NCBI GenBank assembly: GCA_003989085.1
Contig: RXIV01000002.1
Location: 334,771-398,770, forward strand
DNA: 64,000 nt
Direction: 5' to 3'
Origin: Candidatus Competibacteraceae bacterium
Lineage (GTDB): Bacteria; Pseudomonadota; Gammaproteobacteria; Competibacterales; Competibacteraceae
In this document: in pieces, positions 1-9,059 of the stretch
Layout of the letters: each line of letters starts with the position of its first letter
Numbering within the stretch: position 1 is the first letter of the stretch
Notes under the pieces: generated by a model
Databases searched by the model: none
Told to the model about the DNA's origin: nothing
Seen by the model: only the letters and a program-made list of their open reading frames with translations
Made by a program: the position numbers and the translations under genes

Positions 1-440
1 AAAGTTTCCGATACTGGATAGAGTGCTGACAGGTAGAGTGCCTGCATAGCCCTGTCCTTCATCGTGGGTATTCCGAGCGGTCTTAACTTCCCGTTGCTTT
101 TGGGAATGAAAACCCGTCTCAGTGGTAGCGGTTGATAACCCCGCCTTCTGAGTGACAACACGGCTTGAAGTTTGGCTTCCGGCGTGGACCATGTTGCTTT
201 GTCTACTCCGGGTGTTTTCTTGCCTTGGTTTTCAGTCACCTGCTTCACAGCTATTAATTTGCCGCTCCACGAGTGGGTCAGCAGCCATTGCAAGGCTTTC
301 ACCGTGCGCCAGCGGCCTTCCTGCGTTGCCTTCACGATACGCGCTTGCAGCCTTCTGACGTTTTGATGGCATTTGGCCCAGTTGATTTTGTGCCAACTCA
401 TTTCCACGCCGGAGGCCGCATACACTGTACTCGTGTTCAT
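1..440 (-). CDS. Group II intron-encoded reverse transcriptase/maturase, N-terminal part (runs off left edge)
   Basis: Reading the minus strand from ATG at 440 gives 146 open codons to the window edge with no stop. The start follows a strong AAAGGAGG Shine-Dalgarno about 8 nt upstream. Residues 1-75 look like the N-terminal domain of group II intron maturases. GKKTPGVD at 73-80 and the run RRVFIPKSNGKLRPLGIPT at 108-126 are the conserved RT-0/RT-1 region; DRAMQ at 129-133 follows. The protein would splice and mobilise the intron RNA. The catalytic YADD block, X domain and any endonuclease domain lie outside the window, so completeness cannot be judged. The family call is based on motif recognition and is firm; the subclass is not determined. 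Confidence 0.9.
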   Translation of the reverse strand, partial: MNTSTVYAASGVEMSWHKINWAKCHQNVRRLQARIVKATQEGRWRTVKALQWLLTHSWSGKLIAVKQVTENQGKKTPGVDKATWSTPEAKLQAVLSLRRRGYQPLPLRRVFIPKSNGKLRPLGIPTMKDRAMQALYLSALYPVSET

Positions 441-1017
441 TTGCTTGTCCTCCTTTGGGTAAAAGGTTCTGCAAACTCTCTCGTGACGTAAGACCTAGCG
501 GAAGTCTGCACCGTTACCGGTTGGGGTGATGTTACCTTGCAGCTCAATCCCTATCCGCCCCATTACAGGGCGGCTTTCGCTTTCTCCACTTTCCTCTACC
601 CGCCTTCTCTCAGCCTTCCTTACGGTTGGCCTGCCATGACTGGCAGAGGGTCGGGCTTACCGTGTTCCGCTTAAGTAACGAATAAGTGGGATAGGCTCTC
701 TCTATCTTCCGGCGGTTATTTGCCCCTGTGACTTTAGGCGACACCAGTCAACCAACCGCTTGCCTTTTGGCTCAAGCCTATCAGTGCTTTTGGCTTGTTC
801 CACGTTACGGAATTTATCGAGAGTTCACTTTTGTTAGCCATACCACTCCAGCCTAGCCCCCTTCCACCTTGCACTGGCAGATACGCCTTTGCTTCACAGC
901 TCTGGCTTACTTCCTTATCGAAGATGGGGTTCATTGTCCCGTCCGCTTTAGAGGACCTCATTACCAACCTCCCCTAGGACGGTAGGCTACGGATGAGGGA
1001 ACATCCGGTTTTCTCCA
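441..1017 (-). mobile_element. Group II intron 5' RNA region (domains I to early IV)
   Basis: This 577-nt stretch precedes the maturase start on the minus strand and has no credible gene. Its length fits the ribozyme domains I-III plus the start of domain IV that normally lead into an intron ORF. It contains several inverted repeats and a purine-rich approach to the ORF. I could not fix the exact 5' splice boundary: no unambiguous GUGYG start was found next to the ORF beginning at 1018, so the right edge is approximate. The 3' part (domains V-VI) lies beyond position 1. Confidence 0.6.
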
Positions 1018-1305
1018 GTGTTAACTAGTGAAAACAATTACTTATACGACTTCACGTCGCACACCGCCATCGTGGACAAGGGCAATTTGCCCGCAGCCAA
1101 GGCCCGCATCAAGGACTTGGAGCTGGCCTGGGACTCGGCCGAGGCAGGACTGAAACCACGGGCTGCCGATGACTGGCATGTGCTCGATAAGGCTATTGAT
1201 AAGGCGTTGGCCGCACTGCGCACCGATGCGCCGAATCAGGCTGATTGCAAGGCGGCCCTGGCGGTCTTGCTGAAAACCTTCAGCACGCTCCAAGGCAAGG
1301 TTTGA
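1018..1305 (+). CDS. Small hypothetical protein, probably 5'-truncated by the group II intron
   Basis: The 95-codon frame begins with GTG right at the intron side and has no Shine-Dalgarno. It encodes a soluble, Ala/Lys/Asp-rich helical protein (AKARIKDLELAWDSAEAGLK at about 24-43, DKAIDKAL about 57-64) with no signal peptide or membrane segment. Codon use looks genuine, unlike the antisense frames. The missing start signals and the position against the intron suggest that only the C-terminal part of an older gene survives, the rest being displaced or deleted. I do not recognise a function. Confidence 0.5.
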   Translation: MLTSENNYLYDFTSHTAIVDKGNLPAAKARIKDLELAWDSAEAGLKPRAADDWHVLDKAIDKALAALRTDAPNQADCKAALAVLLKTFSTLQGKV

Positions 1306-1354
1306 TTAGCAAGCGCGTCCCATAAAAACACCCACTGAACACGCTCTGGACAAA

Positions 1355-1661
1355 GTCCACGAAGTCACTCTGAGGTTCTGGCTCATTAAAATCGCCGCCA
1401 CCACATTCGGCAAAACTGGCAGCGATGCCGTCTTGATATCCATGAACCTAGGCTATCTGGTCGGCACCGCACCCTTGGCTCACTGCTCGCTTTAGTCGTG
1501 GCGGCCTACTGCTGGACGGGTGTGTCCCGCACGCTGCTATTCTGGGCTGCGTTCATCCTGACCCGCCCGCTGCTTGCTTTCAGGCTGACGGCTATCCTGC
1601 TCTTCGGTTCGGGCAGCGGGCAGCCAAAACGGCGCATTGAACAACAGTTGAACGGAGGGGG
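1355..1661 (+). pseudogene. Remnant of a DUF347 (COG4705-like) membrane protein
   Basis: Two pieces of one family are visible in different frames. From 1355 to 1495 the translation contains FWLIKIAATTFGKTGSDAV and SMNLGYLVGTA, matching the first repeat of DUF347 multi-pass proteins, and ends in a stop at 1493-1495. From 1498 another frame reads VSRTLLFWAAFILTRPL, which resembles a later repeat of the same family. It continues in frame into the following response regulator. The middle of the gene is missing, so this is a deleted and frameshifted relic. The frame beginning at 1498 should not be taken as an N-terminal extension of the regulator. Confidence 0.6.
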
Positions 1662-1662
1662 A

Positions 1663-2328
1663 ATGCGGGTATTGCTGGTCGAAGACGACCCCATGATCGG
1701 GGAAGCGGTCCAGGGCGCATTGAAAGATGCGTCCTATGCCGCTGACTGGGTGAAGGACGGGCAGACCGCCCTCACGACGCTGGGTTACCAGCACTATGAC
1801 CTGGTACTGCTCGACTTGGGCCTGCCAGGAAAAGATGGGTTGGACGTGCTGGGCAGCATCCGCGCCAAGGACAACCCGATTCCCCTGCTCATCATCACGG
1901 CGCGTGACGGCCTGGATGATCGTCTGCGCGGCCTGGACGGCGGGGCCGATGACTACGTGTCTAAACCCTTTCAGATGGCCGAATTGCTGGCCCGGATGCG
2001 GGCGGTGCTGCGCCGCAAGGGCGGCACCGCCGCTCCTATTCTCAGTAACGGCGTGGTATCGCTCGATCCAGCCACGAAAGAGGCCAGTGTCAATGGCGGT
2101 TCCTCGGTGCAACTGTCCAACCGTGAGTTCTCGTTGCTGCACGCCTTGCTGGTGCGGCCGGGGGCCATTCTCTCGCGTAGCGAGCTGGAGGATCGCATCT
2201 ACGGCTGGGGGGAAGAAGTCGAAAGCAACGCCGTCGAATTTCTGATTCACTCGCTGCGGCGCAAGCTGGGCAGCGATGTCATCAAGAATGTCAGAGGGGT
2301 CGGATGGATGGTCTCAAAAGGCGCTTGA
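1663..2328 (+). CDS. OmpR/PhoB-family response regulator (QseB/PmrA-like)
   Basis: A 221-residue two-domain regulator. The receiver domain spans about 1-115 with acidic D8/D9, phosphoacceptor D51, T79 and K101. The winged-helix DNA-binding domain covers about 125-220 (SNREFSLLHALLVRPGAILS, then NAVEFLIHSLRRKLG and RGVGWMV). The ATG at 1663 is chosen because GGAGGGGG lies just upstream and the receiver begins immediately; an earlier in-frame GTG at 1498 reads through a membrane-protein relic. The gene overlaps the next sensor kinase by 25 bp, so the pair is almost certainly cotranscribed. The signal and target genes are unknown. It appears intact although the DNA around it is decaying. Confidence 0.9.
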   Translation: MRVLLVEDDPMIGEAVQGALKDASYAADWVKDGQTALTTLGYQHYDLVLLDLGLPGKDGLDVLGSIRAKDNPIPLLIITARDGLDDRLRGLDGGADDYVSKPFQMAELLARMRAVLRRKGGTAAPILSNGVVSLDPATKEASVNGGSSVQLSNREFSLLHALLVRPGAILSRSELEDRIYGWGEEVESNAVEFLIHSLRRKLGSDVIKNVRGVGWMVSKGA

Positions 2329-3692
2329 ACGAGTCGGTTCAGCTCAAGCTGTCGTTCACCCTGTTGGTGGTCATCCTCGCTGTGGCCATCGTGGCAGGCA
2401 TCTTCTCGTTCCTGTCCGCCTTTGACGAAGCGCACGAGCTACAGGATGACGTTCTGCGTCAGGTGGCGCAGCTTATGGATCGGCAGCGCTTGTCACCGAC
2501 CCCACCCACCACTGATGTCCGACTCAAGGATACCGATGAAGAATCGCGGGTGATCGTCCAGCGCTTGGGCGAGTCCCGCTCCTCTTCGGTAGGCGTGGAT
2601 GCAGGAGGAACACTCCCATTCCCGACAACCCTGTCCGATGGATTGCATACGTTGGAGATTGGTGGCGAGACGTTCCGCGTGCTGGTCAAGACGATGGCCG
2701 CAGGCGAACGCATTACCGTGGCTCAGGAGTCGGGCTTTCGCAATGAAATTGCCCGTGATGGGGCACTTCGCACTGTGATGCCATTCTTGATTCTTGTACC
2801 GGTTCTGTTGCTAATCGTTGCCGACTTGGTGCGTAAGATGTTCCGACCCATTGCGGCACTTTCCAAGGAAATCGACCAACGCGCCGAGCAGGAACTGCAT
2901 CCCATCGAAGATAGTCACCTTCCCACCGAGGTACGGCCATTCGCCGTGGCAATTAATCGTTTGCTCGCCCGCATCGGCCAATCTATGGAGTCCCAGCGTC
3001 GCTTTGTGGCGGACGCCACGCACGAGTTGCGCTCGCCACTGACTGCTCTATCGCTGCAAGCGGAACGGCTAGCGGAAGCGGAAATGTCCGGTCTGGCCAG
3101 CGAACGGCTGACGGTGCTGCGCCAAGGCATCGAGCGTGGTCGGAGCCTGCTGGATCAACTCCTGACCTTGGCCAAGGCGCAGTCGGCCGCCGACTTGCCG
3201 AAGTCACCGGTATCCGTCCAAGGCATCTACCGCCGCGTGTTGGAAGACCTCATGCCGCTGGCCGAGGTCAAGCACATCGATATCGGGGTCGAAGGCGTGC
3301 AAGACGCCCAAGTGTGGGTGAGTGAGCTGGACATGATCGCCTTGGTCAAGAACCTGATCGATAACGCCATTCGCTACACGCCAGAAGGGGGACAAGTTAA
3401 CCTTTCTGTGGATACGACGGAAGGGCACGCGGTACTGCTCATCCAAGATAACGGGCCAGGCATCCCTTTGGCCGAACGGGACCGGGTTTTTGACCCCTTC
3501 TACCGCACGCTTGGCAGCGACCAGATCGGATCTGGCCTAGGTCTTTCCATCGTTCAAACGATTGCCAACCGAATTGGAGCCAAAATCCGCCTCGAATTCA
3601 CCGACCAAGTGAAAGAGGCAGGATTGAGTGCGATTGTTCTAATTCCAATGAAAACAGCGGAGATCCTTGATGCAGGCAATACAGATTATTAG
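2304..3692 (+). CDS. Sensor histidine kinase (EnvZ/QseC type)
   Basis: The 462-residue membrane kinase partners the preceding regulator. A first membrane segment lies at about 17-39, a periplasmic sensor region at 40-158 and a second membrane segment at about 159-176. HAMP, then the HisKA box follow, with the phosphorylated H240 in ATHELRSPLT. The ATPase domain shows an N box (N350, NLIDNAIRYTPEGG), a G1 box (DNGPGIP at 382-388) and a G2 box (GSGLGLSI at 409-416). All catalytic boxes are present, so it is probably active. The periplasmic part has no motif that reveals the ligand. Confidence 0.9.
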   Translation: MDGLKRRLNESVQLKLSFTLLVVILAVAIVAGIFSFLSAFDEAHELQDDVLRQVAQLMDRQRLSPTPPTTDVRLKDTDEESRVIVQRLGESRSSSVGVDAGGTLPFPTTLSDGLHTLEIGGETFRVLVKTMAAGERITVAQESGFRNEIARDGALRTVMPFLILVPVLLLIVADLVRKMFRPIAALSKEIDQRAEQELHPIEDSHLPTEVRPFAVAINRLLARIGQSMESQRRFVADATHELRSPLTALSLQAERLAEAEMSGLASERLTVLRQGIERGRSLLDQLLTLAKAQSAADLPKSPVSVQGIYRRVLEDLMPLAEVKHIDIGVEGVQDAQVWVSELDMIALVKNLIDNAIRYTPEGGQVNLSVDTTEGHAVLLIQDNGPGIPLAERDRVFDPFYRTLGSDQIGSGLGLSIVQTIANRIGAKIRLEFTDQVKEAGLSAIVLIPMKTAEILDAGNTDY

Positions 3693-3702
3693 AAGAATAA
3701 TT

Positions 3703-4141
3703 ATGGTGACTGCAAGTAGTTGGTTTTACTGGGCACTTCTATCGGCTGTCTTCGCAGCACTGACAGCGATTTTTTTTTGCCAAGGTGGGTATTCAGGGTG
3801 TGGATTCCGACTTGGCCACACTGATCCGAACGGCGATCATCATCGTCGTTCTGTCCGCGTTTATAGCCTTCACGGGTAAGTGGAGCAACCCCTTTGAGCT
3901 GCCATCCAAGACGTGGTTGTTCCTCGGGTTGTCTGGGTTAGCCACTGGGGCATCGTGGGTCTGCTACTTTCGGGCGATCAAGATCGGCGATGCCTCTAAG
4001 GTCGCGCCCGTGGATAAATTCAGCCTTGTGCTGGTGGCGGTGTTCGCCTTCACTTTTCTTGGAGAACGCCCATCGCTTCGCGAGCGGTCAGGTATAGCGA
4101 TGGTTGCTGGCGGTGTTCTCCTGCTGGCTTTCAAGCGATAG
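3703..4141 (+). pseudogene. Single-domain EamA/DMT-family transporter, frameshifted in a T9 run
   Basis: Translation starts at ATG 3703, 10 nt after the kinase stop, and runs to LTAIFF; nine T residues at 3770-3778 then shift the frame. Removing one T joins it to the frame AKVGIQGVDSDLATLIRTA and onward to 4141. The reconstructed product is about 145 residues with four or five membrane segments and the ending GERPSLRERSGIAMVAGGVLLLAF typical of half-size EamA transporters. The break may be a real mutation, slip-strand phase variation or a sequencing error. Its position suggests cotranscription with the two-component pair. Confidence 0.75.
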
Positions 4142-4270
4142 GCCGGAACCCCACCACGTTTCACTTCGATCACTTATCGCACTGGACCGCAACATCAGAA
4201 TCGACTGAGCAGTTTCTCCCCATCCGGATGTAACTTGCCCTTGGGCGAAGTGAGCGATTTTGAGCGCGCC

Positions 4271-4449
4271 GCGCACGGCGAAATGACCGTGCGTGAGGTT
4301 ATCGTCAACATCGGTAAGAGTATGCGCTCAAGCACGGTGCGATGGACGTGTTACAGAAGCCTCTCCGGGGCGAAATCTTGTTGAAATATATCAAGCGGGC
4401 GGTTGCGGAGGAGGAAGATGCAGGCGCAACCCCCCGACTACGTACGTAG
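4271..4449 (+). pseudogene. Fragment of a FixJ/NodW-type response-regulator receiver domain
   Basis: From 4321 to the TAG at 4447-4449 the frame reads YALKHGAMDVLQKPLRGE and then LLKYIKRAVAEEEDA, the typical end of a FixJ-like receiver including the conserved Lys-Pro. A second piece at 4271-4294 reads AHGEMTVR, which matches the block that normally sits directly before it. It is in another frame and separated by 26 nt. This suggests an insertion or rearrangement in a dead gene. No DNA-binding domain follows. The 4142-4270 and 4450-4566 stretches contain nothing else I recognise. Confidence 0.5.
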
Positions 4450-4566
4450 CGTTAAGTAGTTGCCAGGGTAGAGCCGTTTGATCCTGCCCACTACATTATG
4501 TGGTGGGTGTCGGGACGAAACCAGCGATAGCCCTTCTATCTGTAAACTTAGCGAGTAAGAGAGGTC

Positions 4567-4869
4567 GTGCCCGACAATCTGAACGGCCGTGACACCTACA
4601 TGAAAATGAGCGCCGTGGCCGGGGGACTCGGCATCGGTTTTGAAGACACGCGCACCGTGTTGATCTTTAAGAAACGGGTTGTTTTAAAAGAGTTTCTCGA
4701 CAAAGGCTGGACCTTTGGTGGTGAAACAGCCGCCGCCACGGTAGACGGTAAAGATGGCGCGACTGGCGAACTCAAATCGCTGCAGGGAATCACAATCTAC
4801 CAGTTCACGAAGACCGGCTTGATGGCTCAGGGCAGTGTGCAGGGCGCCAAGTACTGGAAGGACAACTAA
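4567..4869 (+). pseudogene. C-terminal part of a SYLF/YSC84-family lipid-binding protein
   Basis: The 100-residue frame contains the hallmarks of the second half of SYLF/YSC84 proteins: GGLGIGFEDTRTVLIF near 19-34, FLDKGWTFGGE near 44-54, and GITIYQFTKTGLMAQGSVQG followed by KYWKDN at the end. Family members are usually near 180-200 residues with an N-terminal signal peptide; that half is absent and the nominal GTG start has no ribosome binding site. The gene is therefore a 5'-truncated relic. Nothing upstream in any frame supplies the missing half. Confidence 0.65.
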
Positions 4870-5065
4870 CTCAACTGAGAGGCTGTTTGGAACCCCCGGA
4901 CTAAGCTAGATGTTCCAGCATGTATGAGGGGGTCATAGAGGCGGCGCGAATGGCTCAGCCGGCCGAAGGCTCGCTCAACCACCCAGCGATGCGGCGGCAG
5001 CACGAACCGCTGGGTTTTCTGAGGCCGCAACATTGCCGCCAGGCAGGATTTGAAGCGCGCCGGTT
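4868..5065 (-). mobile_element. Remnant of an IS5-type transposase, C-terminal end and terminal repeat
   Basis: On the minus strand, from about 5065 to a stop near 4868, the frame reads RFVLPPHRWVVERAFGRLSH and then SRRLYDPLIHAG. RWVVERxFxxLxxxRRL is the conserved C-terminal block of IS5-group DDE transposases. The sequence GAGGCTGTTTGGAA at 4879-4892 looks like an IS terminal repeat close to the stop. The catalytic N-terminal part is missing; the remnant ends about 10 bp from the purA stop codon. It marks the border between the decaying accessory segment and the conserved core. Confidence 0.6.
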
Positions 5066-5075
5066 TGATGGTTCT

Positions 5076-6686
<1,611 letters not shown>

Positions 6687-7868
6687 TCAGCTGAGACTAT
6701 TAACAACCCACTCCCCTGCTTGTTGCGCCAGAATCCGATCACAGCCTAGATCGTGTGCCGCCGCCGCCGCGCCCGGCAAGGCCCGAATCACCCGTTCACC
6801 CTGGTTGCGCAGCGCCGCCACCTGCTGTTCTAGATCCAGATCATCCGCCAAGGGCGGGGCGTAAATGCCAGTGTTCACCGATTCCGGTGCTGAGCCAAGG
6901 AGCAACAAGGTCGCCAGATCAACGCTGAAACCAGTCGCTGGTCGGGCGCGGCCAAACACTTGGCCGATTTCGTCATAACGCCCGCCTTGCGCTACTGCCT
7001 GACCTTGCCCCGGAACATAGGCTGCGAATAGAACGCCGGTGTGGTAGTGGTAGCCGCGCAATTCGGCCAGATCGATGTGAATCGGCAAGTCCGGCCATTG
7101 CTGTCGCAGCGCCGCAGTCAGCCGCCGCAAGGTTGCCAGCGCCTCTCGCACGCCCGCGCCTGCCGCCGCCAATCGGGAGTCCGCCTCATCCAGCATTTCC
7201 GGCCCACCGTTCAATTCGGCCAGCGCCAGCAACGGTTCGCAGTACGCTGGATTCCATGTCGCCAGATAGCCGTGAATCTCTGGTAGCGCCTTGCGTTGCA
7301 GCGCCTCAAACAGCAGCGCCTCTTGTTCCCGAGTCAGGCCAGCCTGACGCAGCAGTTCCCGAAAAATAGCAACATGACCCAAATCCAGGTGTACCGGGCT
7401 AATCCCCGCCGTTTGCAGCGTAGTCAGCATCAGGGTCAGGACTTCCAGATCGCTCTCATTGCCGCGATGCCCATACAGCTCGACCCCAGCCTGATATGGA
7501 CTACGCGAGCCGCCGAAGCCATCGGCGCGAGTCCGCAGCACCGGCCCTAGATAACATAGCCGCACGGGCCCGGCCCGTTTGAGTAGATGGGCATCAATCC
7601 GCGCGACCTGCGGGGTCATGTCGGCCCGCACCCCCATCATCCGCCCGCTGAGTTGATCGGTCAGCTTGAAGGTCTGCAACTCCAGATCGTCGCCGGCCCC
7701 GGTCAGCAGCGAATCGAGAAATTCGATCAGCGGTGGGATCACCAGCTCGTAACCCCAGCGTTCGTAAAGGTCGAGCAGCGCACGGCGCAGCCGTTCCAGT
7801 CGACTGGCGGCAGGGGGCAGGATTTCTTCAATGCCTTCGGGCAGCAACCAGCGGTCTTTGGAAATCAT
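6687..7868 (-). CDS. hisZ: ATP phosphoribosyltransferase regulatory subunit
   Basis: HisZ is a catalytically inactive histidyl-tRNA synthetase paralogue that assembles with the short HisG to form the first enzyme of histidine synthesis. The 393-residue product starts with WLLPEGIEEILPPAASRLE. It has the class II synthetase motif 2-like block MMGVRADMTPQVARI and a motif-3-like GRYDEIGQVFGRARPATGFSVDL. The length is usual for HisZ, and a HisS anticodon-binding domain is absent. Its place between DUF2065 and purA is a common arrangement in gamma- and betaproteobacteria. The presence of hisZ implies a short-form HisG elsewhere in the genome. Confidence 0.93.
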   Translation of the reverse strand: MISKDRWLLPEGIEEILPPAASRLERLRRALLDLYERWGYELVIPPLIEFLDSLLTGAGDDLELQTFKLTDQLSGRMMGVRADMTPQVARIDAHLLKRAGPVRLCYLGPVLRTRADGFGGSRSPYQAGVELYGHRGNESDLEVLTLMLTTLQTAGISPVHLDLGHVAIFRELLRQAGLTREQEALLFEALQRKALPEIHGYLATWNPAYCEPLLALAELNGGPEMLDEADSRLAAAGAGVREALATLRRLTAALRQQWPDLPIHIDLAELRGYHYHTGVLFAAYVPGQGQAVAQGGRYDEIGQVFGRARPATGFSVDLATLLLLGSAPESVNTGIYAPPLADDLDLEQQVAALRNQGERVIRALPGAAAAAHDLGCDRILAQQAGEWVVNSLS

Positions 7869-7937
7869 GGGCGCGGAAGTTCCGGTGAATCAGACGGTAA
7901 CCTGATGGATTCAGGCGAGAGAAGGTTGTTTTGACAG

Positions 7938-8123
7938 TCAGCGTAACCAGTACAGCACCAGCAACCCAACCGCCATGCTGGTCAACCCGACAATTCGCAG
8001 TACACGATCTTCGAGTTGGGCCAGCCGCAGCAGGGTTTGGCGCAGGGCGCGGGGATTAAGAAAGGGGATGATGCCTTCCAGCACCAACATCAGCCCAAAC
8101 GCCGCCAGCAACTCATCCCACAT
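7938..8123 (-). CDS. DUF2065 small inner-membrane protein (YjeT-like)
   Basis: A 61-residue protein with two hydrophobic helices (about 3-22 and 42-60) and the conserved middle LNPRALRQTLLRLAQLEDRVLR. DUF2065 proteins are typically encoded directly downstream of hflC, as here, with a 54-bp gap. No biochemical function is established. The conserved position suggests a link to HflKC or the membrane protease FtsH, which is inference from neighbourhood only. Confidence 0.85.
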   Translation of the reverse strand: MWDELLAAFGLMLVLEGIIPFLNPRALRQTLLRLAQLEDRVLRIVGLTSMAVGLLVLYWLR

Positions 8124-8177
8124 GGCGGCGTCCAGCAGTCAGCGCAGCGCGGACGTGAAACCGGCGATCCGGCATCA

Positions 8178-9059
8178 TCATTGCGCTTGGTTGAAATAGC
8201 GGAAGAATTGAAAATCCTGTGGTTGCAGGATCAGGACATCATCCTTGGAGCCGAAACTCTGTCGGTAAGCCGACAGGCTACGGTTGAAGTTGTAGAAATC
8301 CTGATCCTTGCCATAAGCCTGGGCGTAGATATCTGCTGCCTGGGCGTCGCCATCGCCGCGTTGCCGTTCGGCGTCGCGATACGCCTCCGCCAGGATCACC
8401 GTGCCTTGCCGGTCGGCATCGGCGCGGATTCGTTCTGCGGCTTCACCGCCCCGTGAGCGGAAATCCTTGGCGACCCGCAGCCGCTCAGCCTTCATCCGAC
8501 TAAACACCGAATTGCTGACATCCGGCGGCAGATCAATGCGTTTGATCCGCACGTCCACCGCGGCGATTCCTAGTTGGGTTGCCTGGTCTTTCAGCAACTG
8601 ACTGAGTGTTTCCATGATTTGATCGCGGTCACCGGATACCACTTCCTGAATGGTGCGCTTGCTGAACTCGCTGCGCAGGCTGTCCTTGACGATTTGATCC
8701 AGCCGGACATTAGCCTGGGCCGCATCACCGCCGACCGTCGTGTAGAACTTACGTACGTCCTCAATTCGCCACATGGCGAAGGAATCAACGATCACGTTTT
8801 TCTTCTCGGCGGTCAGGAATCGCTCCGGCTCAGTGTCGAGAGTCTGCAAGCGGCGATCAAACTTGCGGATGTTGTTAATCAGCGGCCATTTCCAGTGCAA
8901 ACCCGGCTTGTAGTTGTCCTGAACGATTTCACCCAGCTGGAACCGGATGGCGGTTTGCGTCTCATCCACCGTGAACAGCGACATTGCCGCCAGCATCACT
9001 AAGGCGGCGATCCCGCCTAACACCGATTTGCCGGACAACGGTAATTGCGACAGGGTCAT
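8178..9059 (-). CDS. hflC: HflC, SPFH/band-7 modulator of FtsH protease
   Basis: HflC pairs with HflK in a large periplasm-facing cage that surrounds FtsH and restrains its access to membrane substrates. The 293-residue product has one N-terminal membrane anchor (about 13-30) and then the SPFH domain beginning at TVDETQTAIRFQLGEIV. A long helical region (RMKAERLRVAKDFRSRGGEAAERI) follows. Its ATG overlaps the hflK stop by one base at 9059, so the two are translationally coupled. Length and order match the family. Confidence 0.95.
   Translation of the reverse strand: MTLSQLPLSGKSVLGGIAALVMLAAMSLFTVDETQTAIRFQLGEIVQDNYKPGLHWKWPLINNIRKFDRRLQTLDTEPERFLTAEKKNVIVDSFAMWRIEDVRKFYTTVGGDAAQANVRLDQIVKDSLRSEFSKRTIQEVVSGDRDQIMETLSQLLKDQATQLGIAAVDVRIKRIDLPPDVSNSVFSRMKAERLRVAKDFRSRGGEAAERIRADADRQGTVILAEAYRDAERQRGDGDAQAADIYAQAYGKDQDFYNFNRSLSAYRQSFGSKDDVLILQPQDFQFFRYFNQAQ

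Noticed and set aside
1498..1662. N-terminal extension of the response regulator
   Set aside because: It translates to a membrane-protein relic; the regulator has its own Shine-Dalgarno and ATG at 1663.
1537..2250. Minus-strand 237-codon open frame
   Set aside because: Antisense to the response regulator, which has all receiver and DNA-binding residues in place.
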